Shown here: in pieces, positions 1 to 10,844 of the stretch | Numbering within the stretch: position 1 is the first letter of the stretch | Layout: each line of letters opens with the position of its first letter | Assembly (NCBI GenBank): GCA_009760855.2 | Contig: WPIO01000065.1 | Coordinates: 1,955,001 to 2,019,000, forward strand | Reading direction: 5' to 3' | Source of the DNA: Cristatella mucedo | Taxonomy: Eukaryota; Bryozoa; Phylactolaemata; Cristatellidae | Length of the DNA stretch: 64,000 nt | Position numbers and translations under genes: made by a program | The notes under the pieces: generated by a model | What the model was told of the DNA's origin: nothing | The model's database searches: none | The model's input: the letters and a program-made list of their open reading frames with translations, nothing else

Positions 1-183
1 GGCTCACTCTGGGCGCTGCGAAAAACACTTTGCTATTGCGCACGCCGGCCACGGCGTCGGAGCCGCCGCGGCCGGTGTGACGTCGCGAGCCGGCCCCCGA
101 GAAAACTACTGTCCGGAGTCAATTGTTAGCAGTGGTTCCATTTGCTGTCACTCGTGTCACTTTGTTCCACTCTTCTGTCGCAG

Positions 184-2051
184 GACGATCGAGATAAGCA
201 CTTCTCGATCTTCACCAGACTGTCGTACGACAAAGTAGGCCAGAGGACGCGCGCTATAGAACAGGTCGCGAAAGGCAGCGCTGGCGCCGCCACCTACTAC
301 GACGTTCTTAGCCTGTACAAGGAGGTAAGCGAGCACGCGTACGCGGACGCGGACCCGCGGAACGGACGAGAGCGGTGGCTTGCGCCGCTGAGCCTCGGAA
401 CACGGGCTCACGCGACGGCGCGCCGCAGCGTTGTGCAGAGGCTCCCGCTCATTGCATGTGCAAAAAAGAAAACACCCGCGTAGCGATTCAACCTTTGGAT
501 CTCTTAAAAGGAAAGCAATACACTGCTGACCTGCAAACCAAGAACTGCACGACTTACAAGCTCAGGGATCCATTCAGAATAATAGTAGTCCCTGCGAACG
601 CCACGAGCAGGGGCGAAGCCTACGTCGGAGCGGCTTTCGAGGGCCTGCTCGTGTCATTCTGGGAGCTCCAGACTAAAGGCGAGTGTCGTGTCGCCAAAGG
701 CCAAGGTCACTTTCGAGCCAGAGCGACAGCAGCAGCGACGTTTATCGAGCGGTGGGCTGCGCTTTTATGTCGCTAAATTTCACTCAGATTCCTTCTGGTT
801 TGGCGAGTTCAGCGTGCCGCACTGTCTGCCAGTCCGAGAGATCTACGTGGAAAAGTATATGGGGCTCCTCTCGACCAGGTAAAGCGCATCCGGTAAAGCG
901 CATCCGGTAAAGCGCATCCGGTAAAGCGCATCCGGTAAAGCGCATCCGGTAAAGCGCATCCGGTAAAGCGCATCCGGTAAAGCGCATCCGGTAAAGCGCA
1001 TCCGGTAAAGCGCATCCGGTAAAGCGCATCCGGTAAAGCGCATCCGGTAAAGCGCATCCGGTAAAGCGCATCCGGTAAAGCGCATCCGGTAAAGCGCATC
1101 CGGTAAAGCGCATCCGGTAAAGCGCATCCGGTAAAGCGCATCCGGTAAAGCGCATCCGGTAAAGCGCATCCGGTAAAGCGCATCCGGTAAAGCGCATCCG
1201 GTAAAGCGCATCCGGTAAAGCGCATCCGGTAAAGCGCATCCGGTAAAGCGCATCCGGTAAAGCGCATCCGGTAAAGCGCATCCGGTAAAGCGCATCCGGT
1301 AAAGCGCATCCGGTAAAGCGCATCCGGTAAAGCGCATCCGGTAAAGCGCATCCGGTAAAGCGCATCCGGTAAAGCGCATCCGGTAAAGCGCATCCGGTAA
1401 AGCGCATCCGGTAAAGCGCATCCGGTAAAGCGCATCCGGTAAAGTGCATCCAGATAAAGCGCGCCCGGGCCAGTGGCGGCTGGGCTGCTGGAGAAATCTC
1501 CGCGGAGGCGGGGCTCGCCTTCGCGCCCTTTTCGCTCTCTGCGATGCCCATGACAAGCAGCAGGCGAGCAGCTCTGCTCATAATACGTTCACATCGTCGC
1601 GGGCTGGATGCACGGCGCGCGCGCGCGGCGGCCTCACTGATTCAGGTGAGCTAGTCGCTCCTCGAGCTCTACGTCTTCGCCGGCTGCTTCCGTGCTGTTG
1701 TCTTTTCACAACCGTATGTCGTATCTTTTTAAATGCTGCACGACTGCAAAGCGTCTCGCAACGAAGGCTCGTGAGTGATGCTGGAGAGGCCAACTGTTGG
1801 CGCCGAGAGTCGTGAGCTCTCGGCGCCAACAGCGAGTGTATGCATTAAGCTCGAGTGCGGCGAAAACGCTGCAACACTGGACGCTTTCCGTTAGACGTAC
1901 ACAGAAACGATGCCGCTCCAGCGTAGAAAGAGGAAGTGCAACGCCAGGGCGCCACTGATTGGGTCATGTACGCTGTAGATACTACAACCTGACTGCCGGC
2001 GTGAAGGATCCCAACGCTTTCGTTCCATCAGCCATGTGCAAGTTGGCGTAG
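184..2051 (+). CDS. Ependymin-related protein gene, 3' four exons (5' end outside the window)
   Basis: Secreted or lysosomal ependymin-family glycoprotein (EPDR/MERP type); the family binds calcium and hydrophobic ligands and its exact role here is unknown. Exons read from splice signals and matching phases: 184-324 (preceded by a pyrimidine tract and CAG, followed by GTAAGC), about 516-705, 788-878 and 1979-2051. They add up to 165 codons including the stop TAG. Family landmarks in order are GQRTRAIEQV, YYDVLSLYKE, YTADLQTKNCTTYKL, DPFRIIVVPANAT, GEAYVGAAFEGLLV, PHCLPVREIYVEKY and a tail YYNLTAGVKDPNAFVPSAMC. The paired cysteines (TKNC, PHC, SAMC) fit the family. The signal-peptide exon must lie upstream. 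The start of the second exon is the least certain boundary (weak acceptor; 441 is an in-phase alternative), and the donor at 706 is weak. Introns are about 190, 82 and 1,100 bp. The reading frame is open across all exons, so the gene may be functional. Confidence 0.82.
879..1467 (+). repeat. 14-bp minisatellite, 40 identical units, inside the last ependymin intron
   Basis: The unit GTAAAGCGCATCCG is repeated 40 times without a visible change from 879 to 1438. Two degenerate units follow to about 1467. The first base of the array is the G of the intron's GT donor. The complement has no stop in any frame, so three long repetitive minus-strand ORFs arise that are not genes. Confidence 0.97.
1794..1832. 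repeat. Perfect 16-bp inverted repeat with 7-base loop
   Basis: The left arm CTGTTGGCGCCGAGAG (1794-1809) is exactly complementary to CTCTCGGCGCCAACAG (1817-1832), with loop TCGTGAG. It is GC-rich and would form a very stable hairpin in the last intron of the ependymin gene. No T-run follows, and no function is assigned. Confidence 0.9.
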
Positions 2052-2071
2052 CTGAGTGATAGTCACAAAAT

Positions 2072-2077
2072 AATAAA
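2072..2077 (+). promoter_or_regulatory. Polyadenylation signal of the ependymin-related gene
   Basis: AATAAA lies 20 bp after the stop codon at 2049-2051. Its position and exact match fit the end of the transcript, giving a very short 3' UTR. Confidence 0.7.
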
Positions 2078-2084
2078 TACATTT

Positions 2085-2485
2085 GCTCCAAAAACGCAAG
2101 CTGCTCACTTACCGGCTGAGTACCTCTCGCAGGTGCCGACGTTTTCGCCGAGAGTCCAAGGGCCAAGATGGAGCTCGCTCAGCGAGCGCAGCATCGTGCA
2201 GCTCTGCTGAGCTGACGGCCTCTTGGGGACATAGGGCGCGCAGGTCGCTGCATGCGGTGCGTAGGCGTCCAATGGTGGTCGCTGAAGAAAGGTAGGTGGC
2301 CCATAAAAGGGTTCATAGTACCGATGAGTGCGTGTTGAATCTGATTCGGAGTGGCGCAGCCTGGCTCTGCAGCAAGACCTGGCTGTGCGAGGGAGCGAGT
2401 TAAACTGCCGCAGGCTCAAAGTGATATTAGGAGAAACAGGGATAAGCGAGGAGACAAATTGTCAGCAATAGCCACGCATTCTGCC
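2085..2485. other. Unassigned spacer between gene and LINE
   Basis: Mixed GC content, short overlapping ORFs on both strands and no recognised domain, RNA or repeat. The word CGCCGAGAGT from the upstream hairpin occurs once more near 2145. Confidence 0.5.
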
Positions 2486-3297
2486 ATATCAGCTCCACAG
2501 TCAAATCTGCCTATTTTCAGCTTCATAACATTGCTAAAACTCGGGCTTGTTTAGATAAGGATACCACGTCTAAGTTGGTCCATGCATTCGTGACATCTCG
2601 TCTCGACTTCTGCAACTCACTACTTACTGGCCTACCAGCATGTGCGATCAGGCGATTGCAGCTGGTGAAAAACTCTGCAGCTAGGCTTGTCTGTCGTGAG
2701 CGGCGCAGTGGCCACATTACTCCACTTCTCGCCGACCTGCACTGGCTGCCAGTCAAGCAACGGATTGACTTCAAGGTTTTGTCGCTCACTCTTAGGTCCC
2801 TTAATTTTATTGCTCCAGCTTACCCCTCCGACATACTCCCCCATCAGGCCAAGCATCGTACCACCCGCTTTTCGGAATTCAACAGTCTAGAAATACCTCG
2901 TACAAACCTTAAATCCTTTGGATACCGTGCATTTAGTTCGTATGCTCCCAAAGCCTGGAACTCCCTCCCGACCTGCGTCAGAACATCCCCTGACCTGACC
3001 ACATTTAAAAGGAACTTAAAAACACACCTATTTAGGACAGCATTTAGTGGGTCCTTGTGATTCGTCCTCGATGTGCTTATGCGTGCTGACACTGTTCATG
3101 CTGCCACTAACCAAATTTGCATGCTGACCCTGTGCATGTCACCCCTAACCATGTTATTCATTTTGATTGTTTTTCAAGCATGATTTTACTTACCATTCAA
3201 TTGCATTTCCCTTTGCAGCAAATGTAAAGTGCCTAGAAAGAGATTAAGTTCTCTGAGGGTGCTTTATCAAGTACATTATTATTAATATTATTATATA
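2486..3297 (+). mobile_element. LINE family A (CR1/L2 superclade), 5'-truncated copy
   Basis: The ORF at 2575-3060 encodes the C-terminal part of a non-LTR reverse transcriptase with SRLDFCNSLLTGLP, QLVKNSAARLVC, LHWLPVKQRIDFKVL and APKAWNSLPT. The copy starts upstream in the RT domain, at a segment also present near 8400 and 10850. The 3' UTR ends in a hairpin region (GTGCCTAGAAAGAG ... GAGGGTGC) and an ATT-type tail (3280-3297), as in L2-like elements. The ORF segment is open over 161 codons, so the copy is fairly young. Sibling copies lie at 36990-37757 (+) and 39633-40178 (-). Confidence 0.88.
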
Positions 3298-3730
3298 TGC
3301 TACATGCGTCAACGCTACTATTTACGGCGGCACGAGTATTTGCATCGTTCTCGCCTAGCATTCGGCCGCGTCTAGGCGTCCTGTCGTCAGGCGCGAACGT
3401 CTTCTTTAATTGCTGCTGCCTGAGGAAATTAGGATGCAATGAACGCCCATTGTCCGCTCTCCGTCGCACGACTAGCAGCTCTTCCCCGGAAGTGCTCGGG
3501 CGACGACCCAGCGGCGAAGTGTGCTGGAGACCGATTGGCTATCAGGTAGCGAGCCGTGCATATTAAGCGAGCAGCAGGCGAGCCCCGGGCAGCCGCCAGC
3601 TGCCGCCGCAGCAGCAGCAGCAGCGGCAGCCGGCTTGCTTAGATAATAACAATGCTTAGCACCAGCGCTGGAGACCGCTGATGTGCAGCCGTTAGTCCGT
3701 CGAACGTGCGAGTAGCCAGTGAAACTTTGG
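3298..3730 (+). other. GC-rich segment with possible promoter signals
   Basis: The base composition is unlike the surrounding DNA. An inverted CCAAT box (ATTGGCTAT) lies near 3533, an AT-rich TATA-like CATATTAAG near 3558, and a GCA/GCC-rich stretch at 3590-3640. No ORF or splice pattern leads to a gene I can name. A promoter is only one reading. Confidence 0.25.
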
Positions 3731-4454
3731 CAAACAAAGTTGGTCAGATTATGACAGTACTAGTAATTCATAGTGCTGTCTGAAATGCAATCTGTAGGAA
3801 TCGGTTATGTACCGATTCACAGTCAAAACGAGCTGATAGGTGATTACAGAAGACTGACTGATTTCCAGCATCAAATCCCGCTTACATATACGGTATAACC
3901 ACTCCCTTTAAAGCATTTCCTTAGTGCACAGAAGGAGAGTAAGTTCTCTGATGGTGCAACCGAAATGCATCGTTGCTGTTAAAAGTATCACGACTAGCAG
4001 ATAGACTTTCCTCAAGTCAACATTCCTGGTTTTTTTGTACATTCACAACATAGCCAGTTTTGTGGAGTGTGATGCTTTGAAATCTGATTGAAACTTACTG
4101 TTAGGTTTGAATTTGTAAATAAATTGTTCAGCTGGTCGAGCGCTCCTCGCTGCAATGTCTGCAGTATCTACGGTAATAAGGGGCATTGGATGGAATATGC
4201 CATAGTTCTCCTGGTATGGTGTTGAGTTCTTAATCAGTGGCATAGCAACAGCTTTTTGAACAATTCAGCAAAGGGACGACACAGAAGAATTACTGATTAT
4301 CTCATTTTAGCGGAGATGCAATTAAATTGACCTTAAGATCTTTAATATGGCAAACAGGTGCCTACACTCACTTGCGAATGCCCACCCATACGACCTTTTA
4401 TCCTGCGAGCTCTCGCATCAGCCCTCGTTGTATTTTGGAAGAAGGGCAGTTGGC
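3731..4454. other. Unassigned DNA with a LINE A 3'-end stump
   Basis: No gene recognised. A short piece around 3915-3960 resembles the LINE A terminal hairpin (AGTAAGTTCTCTGATGGTGC). The rest shows nothing I can assign. Confidence 0.4.
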
Positions 4455-5010
4455 ATAGTAATAACAACAAAAAGAGTAATACATGCATACGGCGCTCTTA
4501 GATAGCTGAATTTTTTTCTAGGCACTTTACGGATGCCGTATAGAAAGCATTCGAAACCGATTAGTACGAGCACACGCAGTCATCAAGCCTGACATTGTTA
4601 GATGTGGCATGTACAGGGTCAGCATGTAGATAGAGTTAGTAGAAGTAAGCACAGCGTCAGAACTCATAAGCAAAGCTCGCAAAGGAAAAATCACAAGGAC
4701 CCACTAAATGCTACGGCAAGCAGCTCAGTGCTAGGCTTTTTTAAATTTTGTCATGTCAGGAGATTCTATGACGTCAGTTGGGAGTGTGTTTCACGAATTG
4801 GGAGTATGTGAACTAAAGGCTTGGTCTCCGAGAGTTTTGAAGTTCGTAAGCAGTATAGCTAAACAATTTGAGTAAGAACAGCGAGTGGTACGATGCTCGG
4901 TATGATGGTGTGACGTCTAGAGGGCTAGACCGGGAGATAAACGTCTGAATGAGGTCAGTAGTGACAGGCTAAATTAAAGGCGGACAAAAAACTCTAAAAA
5001 CAGGGTAGGC
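4455..5010 (-). mobile_element. LINE family A, old 3' portion
   Basis: The reverse strand shows the LINE A 3' end. It starts with an AT-rich tail near 4460, followed by the terminal hairpin (TTCTAGGCACTTTA), the 3' UTR words ACAGGGTCAGCATG and CACAAGGACCCACTAAATGCT, and a decayed RT C-terminus. Substitutions are many, so this copy is clearly older than the one at 2486. Confidence 0.7.
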
Positions 5011-6317
5011 GAGTCTTTGTGGAGAGTTGCCCGTGGCATTACCTTTTCGAACGTATTTATCGAAGCTAAAAAGTGGTAGAGAAATGGTCAGCTACATCAC
5101 AACAGTGATCACTAGGTGAGCAGCTAACCTGGGAGTGGTAAATCAGAAGATTGATAGCCGTAATTAACAACTTTTAGATTGTGCATGAGTAATTCTCCTG
5201 ATTTATATAGAAGCTAGACTGTTCCTTAGATAATACAGATTGCTACGACTGTGCATATTCATTATTCTTGCCAGTACATGAACTGCTGGTCAATATAATA
5301 TGCATGTATTTCAAAGCTTGCACTTAGTAGTTAGTGGATGCTAGTTTAACATGTCCAATTACGCATAGGCGATGCAAGCACATAATGTGCTTAGTCACAA
5401 TAGTAGCTCACACAGAGCGTCAGCTATTGGCGTTTTGTAGCATTTCAAGGCATTGAAGCAGGTTTGACTGGGAATTGAGGAGTTGGGAGGGAAGTGGCAT
5501 CATTATCAAGGGTCTTAAAGCTTCGCGATTCGCACACGATTATTGCAGCAGTCACTGCATAAGACAAGAGTTAAAAAATAAGTCCCTCCACTAGCTTTGC
5601 GGTTGCACGGAGCTCTATATCCCCAAAGTAAATCTATTACATAAAGACGTTGTAGATGCGATCGGGAAGAGTGGCTGATTTGATTATGATTGAGTGGCAT
5701 ATTTTATTTTTTATATTTATTATGTGATACTGTTGAAAGAAATTTCTATTTAGCTTGAGGGATGTCAAAATGACTAGACGCTGAGAAGGGGGCTGTGTGA
5801 GCACAACACACTGAAAGAGTAAGAATCTCGGACAGGTGGGCCTGCGAAAACGACTGCAATCATCTGTTTGTCTCATAGATAGGATCACGAAGTCGATTTG
5901 ACGCTTGATCGGGAGCCAATAAGAGCTCAAAGAGAAGTTGCAGTGATAAGGAGAATTAATCGCTAACGGTCTGCCAGGCGAAGTGCTAAGTTTTGTACAA
6001 GTTGCAGATGATTTAGGTCACTTGGTGAAAGTCTCAAATAAAAAAACATCATTAACTAATCTATTTGCAAAGTGATATACGTGTAAGCTAATTTGAGTGT
6101 CATACTTTCATCTAAGAAGGCTCTAATTTTCTAAATATTCATTTACTGATTGTGGACCGATTGACCTGAGCAGGCGATGCCCTTACTAATTCAATGGCTA
6201 GTCTTTTCGGAGCAGCAAACCAAGATCACGGACAGATGCAACTTGGGTATTCTAATATGAAAGTTGACACCAGGCTTGCCCATAACTGTTTAGATGATAT
6301 TGCTATCGTTAAGCCTT
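5011..6317 (-). other. Unassigned DNA with faint LINE remnants
   Basis: Mostly AT-rich DNA without a recognised gene. A minus-strand stretch at about 5640-5930 contains SSYWLPIKRQIDFVILSM, which resembles the WLPVKQRIDFKVLSL signature of the local LINEs. It is probably a decayed LINE piece. Confidence 0.35.
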
Positions 6318-6500
6318 GGTGAGCCGTAATGGCACACTAGGTAGGGCGGTTGCTTTTCACGACCTCGGCATCGAGGTCACGGGTTCGGATCCTACGGTAG
6401 GCGATCCTTTATCGCCACTGCAAGCGGTGGTGATAGCCATAAAAGCTCTTCTGTTGCTATACAAAAAGAGGCTGTTAAATCAGCTAGTATTTTTTTGGGA
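6318..6500 (+). mobile_element. tRNA-derived SINE, copy 1
   Basis: The tRNA-like head has an A-box region near GCACACTAGGTAGGGCGG and a B box GGTTCGGATCC at about 6383. The body carries CCACTGCAAGCGGTGGTGA and AAAGAGGCTGTTAAATCAGC. The same head and body recur at 16858, 36500 and 36682, which makes this an interspersed SINE and not a tRNA gene. Confidence 0.8.
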
Positions 6501-7439
6501 TGGTAGTCGCCATCCAATTGTATCATCGATGCTGGAAACAAGGGAAACTCGGTGAGTCAAATGAGAATCAAGGGGCTGGTAAGCTTTGATGAAGAAATAG
6601 AGCTGAATTATGTTGGTGTAGAAATGAAAGGGAAGATTGCATTTGGATATTAAATCGTCTAGCCTGAGTTTATGGATAGAGAAAAGAATGGTGCATACGG
6701 CCAAACCCTGAAGTGGTTACTTAACTTAACCGTGCCCCGGATGTCCAAGAAGAATTTTTGTGTACTCTCTGACGTCTCTTAACGAGGTAGGCCGTGACCC
6801 TTACATAACCCACCATGACCTTAATAGAAGCACAGTGCTGTTAACCAAACACTATCCCATGTCGGCTATTGCTTCTGGGGGCAACTAACAGTTCTTATAA
6901 ATGTGTGCTATTTTGTGTGTGCTATTTTTGTTACCCGGATAATTCTCGACAGCCATAATCTGGTTGACTTAGCACGACTGGTCGCTTCACTCGACCCTAC
7001 GTAACAGACTGGCAATCTTCCACGGAGCGCCGCCTGGTTTAGGTCTGGCTCAAGAAGGTTGGAGCGCGGCCCATAGTCTGAAATTAAGCAGGGCTTATGC
7101 TTCGCACATACAGAGGGCCACAAGAACCCTCTGGGCAGTCTGATCTCCGCTTGCAGCAACCGATTCTCCAGGTGGTGGCTGCTTTAAATAGGCCAAGAGG
7201 CCTTCGCGGTGGCATGCCTCGTAGCAGCTCCAGCTCCTGCTGACTTCCAACATGATTACTAGTCTTAAATTGGAGTACTGGGAGTGCAACCCGACGAAAA
7301 GAGTCGCCACCTCTTTTCTGCAGCATATAAAATGTAAGAAAGCCGCATGTATTAGCATGTAGTGCAAGTACATGTTCAGTAACATGCTAGTAAATCAGCG
7401 TGTTAATTTAGTTAGTGCAAAAGTAGCATGCTCGATGTC
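6501..7439. other. Unassigned DNA
   Basis: No gene, RNA gene or repeat family recognised. Short ORFs on the minus strand (6908-7385) lack any domain I know. Confidence 0.4.
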
Positions 7440-9870
7440 AACAAGCGCAACATTGCTTGACGTGACACGCACAGTGTCAGCATGCAAATCTGGCTAGTGG
7501 CAACATGTACAATGTCTCCACGCAATAAGGACACATAGAACAAATCACTTGGATCCACTAAATGCTGAAGTAAATAGCAGCATATTTTGGCTTCTTTCTA
7601 AACGACGATAAGGTAAGAGATGTCGTGACGTAAGTAGGAGTGAGTTTCAGGAATAAGAAGGGCACGAACTAAAGGCGCGATATCCGTAGGATTTAAGGCT
7701 CGTACAAGGTGAAGGTAATAATAATAATAATAATAATAATGTACTTAATAAAGCGCCCTCAGATAACTTAATCTCTTTCTAGGTGCTTTACATTTGCTGC
7801 AAAGGGAAATGCATTTAAATGGTAAGTAAAATCATGCTTGAAAAACAAAAAACATGAATAACATGGTTAGGGGGACATGCACAGGGTCAGCATGCAAATG
7901 TGGTTAGTGGCAGCATGCACAGTGTTAGCACGCATAAGCACGTGAAGGACGAATCACAGGGACCCACTAAATGCTGTCCTAAATAGGTGTTTTTAAGTTC
8001 CTTTTAAATGTGGTCAGGTCAGGGGATGTTCTGACGCAAGTCGGGAGGGAGTTCCAGGCTAAGGTAACATAGTTGATTCAGAAAAGTGGATGGTTTAGAT
8101 ACATCGCCTGGTGGTGAGTAGATCTGATAGATAGGCTGGTGCGAAAGCACGAAGGAACCTAAAAGTGAGTGACGTTATCTTGAAGTCAAAGCGCTGACTG
8201 ACTGAGAGCCAGTGCAGGGCGGGAAGAACTAGTGTGATGTGGCAACTGCCACGCTCACGGCAGAAAAGCCTAGCTGCAGAGTTTTGCACAGACCGGTTGA
8301 CCAGCAATCAGTGAGTTACAAAAGTCGAGAGATATTACAAATGCATAGACCAATTAAGATGTGACATGCCTATCATAGCAAGTCCGAGTTTTAGTAATGT
8401 TATGTAGCTGAAAGTAGGCTGACTTGATTGTGGAGCTGATGTGATCGTCTAACGAAAGGTCACTTTGGAACAGGACACCTGGATTTTGTGAAGCTGAAGA
8501 GGAGATATGATGGAAGAGCCGGTTTTGATATGTAAGTTTTCCAATTTTAGAATCACACTTGGTTTGCCCGTAACTAGTAAGTTGATTTTATCGTCATTCA
8601 ATTTAAGAAAGTTTCTTGCTACCCATGTAAGGATATCTTCAATACATGCAGCAAGGGAATTGAGAGAATTCGAAGTGCTGGCGGGCTGGGAGGAATATGA
8701 GAGAAGGTGCAACTGAGTGTGACCTTCATAAAAGTGAAAGCCTTGATAGTGTCAGGAAATTAGATAAGAACCTGTTTAAGCACAGAGCCATGAGGTACAC
8801 CTTATTTAAGTGATTTCTCGGATGATCTTTGTTCGTTCACATCAGTGCTCTGGAGTTTCCCATTGAGATAGGACCTGGAATATTGACGTTGTGCAATTGA
8901 TGCCCAGGCGAGATGAGAAGCGCTTGAAAATGACTTGGAGATTGATCAGTGTCACAAACCAACGTAATGCTGAGCAATATAAGCAAAACTACTCTACTTA
9001 GGTCTGCATTCCTAAGAAAGTTCTTATACACCCGAGTCGACGCTTTCCTATAGAAAAAATTTGCTCTAAATGAAAACTAGAACATACTTACTAGCTAGGT
9101 TTGAAGTTTCAAAATGTCAGTTCGGCTGGTCTGCCGCGACCCGATCCAGTGTCTTTAATAGCAACGGCAGCACGGTGAATTGGCGGAAGCTGCACAAGTT
9201 CTCTTGGTCTAGTCTTACTTTCTTCAGTAGAGGCTGGAATGTAGTCACATAAGTAGAAATTGGTGGTAATAGTTAATGATAACCAACAATATTTGGAGAA
9301 AATGTGGTTGAGTGTGTGACCATTGATGTGAATAAAGGTGTGCACATAAGCCAGAATAGTGACAGAGACAGTCAGGTCACAACATTTGGTGCTGAGGAGT
9401 CAAATAAGTTATCAAAATGACTGTTAAAATGATAAGTAACTAGGAAAAATTTATTTCTTGCACACTGAATCAAAATGACATCTAAAAAAATCTGATAAGA
9501 AGGATTTTGTATCTGGGGGCGATAGACTACTGCCACCACTGGCAGCTTACTAAACTCAAAATAAGAGATTGGAATAATGCTGCGAGAGGACCACAAACGG
9601 CTTGAAATTGAAAGGTAAACGTGCGGTAATTACGACTTCACCCCTAGTTTTGATTGATCTATGGGTACGAAATAAGGATAAGCCTTTCGACATTGCATCA
9701 GTTATGATAGGGAAGTTAGCCGATTTCAGCTATGTTTTGGTCAAAGCGAGCATGTCGAGGCCATATTCAGTGATCACGTGATTTATTATTAGAGGTTTAT
9801 CACACATTGAGCGAGAATGCTACAGAAATAATGCTAAATTCAAGCGTTAATATGAGCTGCTGGGCTACAG
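7440..9870 (-). mobile_element. LINE family A, longest old copy, interrupted by a younger LINE A
   Basis: On the reverse strand, in element order: an endonuclease (APE) segment at 9370-9780 with VVAVVYRP and FFLVTYHFNSHFD; an RT segment near 8450-8712 with ILTWVARNFLKLNDDKINLL; RT C-terminal words such as NSAARLFCRERGSCHI and LHWLSV at 8095-8310; and a 3' UTR at 7465-7711 (CAGTGTCAGCATGCAAAT, GATCCACTAAATGCTG). It is heavily mutated with many stops. The copy is split by the insertion at 7719-8060. Confidence 0.7.
7719..8060 (-). mobile_element. LINE family A, young 5'-truncated copy nested in an older LINE A
   Basis: It begins on the plus strand with an ATA/ATT tail and the terminal hairpin (AAAGCGCCCTCAGATAAC). 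It ends at GTTCCAGGCT. The 7-bp sequence AAGGTAA flanks it at 7712-7718 and 8061-8067 as a target-site duplication. The older LINE resumes beyond the duplication. Confidence 0.8.
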
Positions 9871-10844
9871 CAAGCCTAACGACCACCGTAGTAAAGAGAT
9901 ATACAGCAACGCTAGAGGGAGATCGCTCAGGGCGGATCGAGACAGTGCTGAGGGTACCGAGGAAGCACGCCCTCCGTTAGCAGCCCTTCAGCGCTCGCTA
10001 AGAGTTGCTTTTCTGTTGTCAATGTATAATTCACGGACTATAGCAACGGCAAACGCATCGAGCATGCATTTTAACCCCGATAAGCTAACGATAATAGGTA
10101 GGTAAGATCGTACCTGATAGGCAGGCTTCCATTAGCCTGCGAATCTAACGCCACCACCGGCTTGGCGGACCCAGCTCCAAGCTGTAAGCGTGTAAGTGTC
10201 CATAGGCTTGTACTATCTGACGCAGTATAGTCCAAAATCACGCAGATAAGCTTTAAATAGGTCTTAGCTATATAGGTTTCCGTATAATACATTCGTAAGA
10301 CCTTTGATTTTCACAAGAAAATTTTGCAACAGGCAAAATATTAGTAGCGCTTGGTGTCGGGAGGGCAGTTGGGCATAATCCTGCAGTTTTAAAATACTTA
10401 ATATATATTTCAAACGAGTATTGACCATAAAAATAAAACTAATGCAATGTATTCATACTTAGGAAAGTGAATAATTAAATATCTCAAAGACTTCATCTGG
10501 TGATTCATTTCATAATTAGGTAAACATATGAAATACTGAAGCATTTTAGGCTTTTAGTTTATGAGTTTTGACAATTTGGTTTTGTAATTTTGAATCAAGT
10601 ACGATTTGAGAGTGTGTTTTGGTATTACAAGTTAATCGTAAGAAAACAGACACTTTTTTGATCACCCACAGACCTCTGGTCAAACTATCATCCAAATATT
10701 TTGGCGGTTAAGTTTACTCAGATCTAAATAAATAAATACATAACAAAATAAATACATAAATAAATATATATATATATATATATATACATCAAAATGCAAA
10801 ACATGTGAATGCCCTCTTCCAAAGTGATCCGTACATAGACGACT
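9871..10844. other. Unassigned DNA
   Basis: No recognised gene. AT-rich from 10300 onward. A TAAATA/TA microsatellite is listed separately. Confidence 0.4.
10725..10787. repeat. AT microsatellite
   Basis: AAATA-type units run into (TA)n at about 10764-10785. Confidence 0.85.

Noticed and set aside
879-1438. CRISPR-like array
   Set aside because: Units are contiguous 14-mers without spacers, in a eukaryotic intron.
784-1581. Three overlapping minus-strand ORFs of 208-265 codons with an MRFTGCALPDALY repeat
   Set aside because: They arise only because the 14-bp minisatellite has no stop codon on the complement in any frame. No sequence outside the array supports a protein.
6370-6400. tRNA gene at the B-box sequences (also 16911, 36608, 36780)
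   Set aside because: All four sites share the same non-tRNA body downstream and do not fold as complete tRNAs. They are SINE copies.
7070-7120. 5S rRNA-like words (GAAATTAAGCAGGGCTTA)
   Set aside because: Only the internal promoter-like word matches. The rest of the 5S sequence and its pairing are absent.
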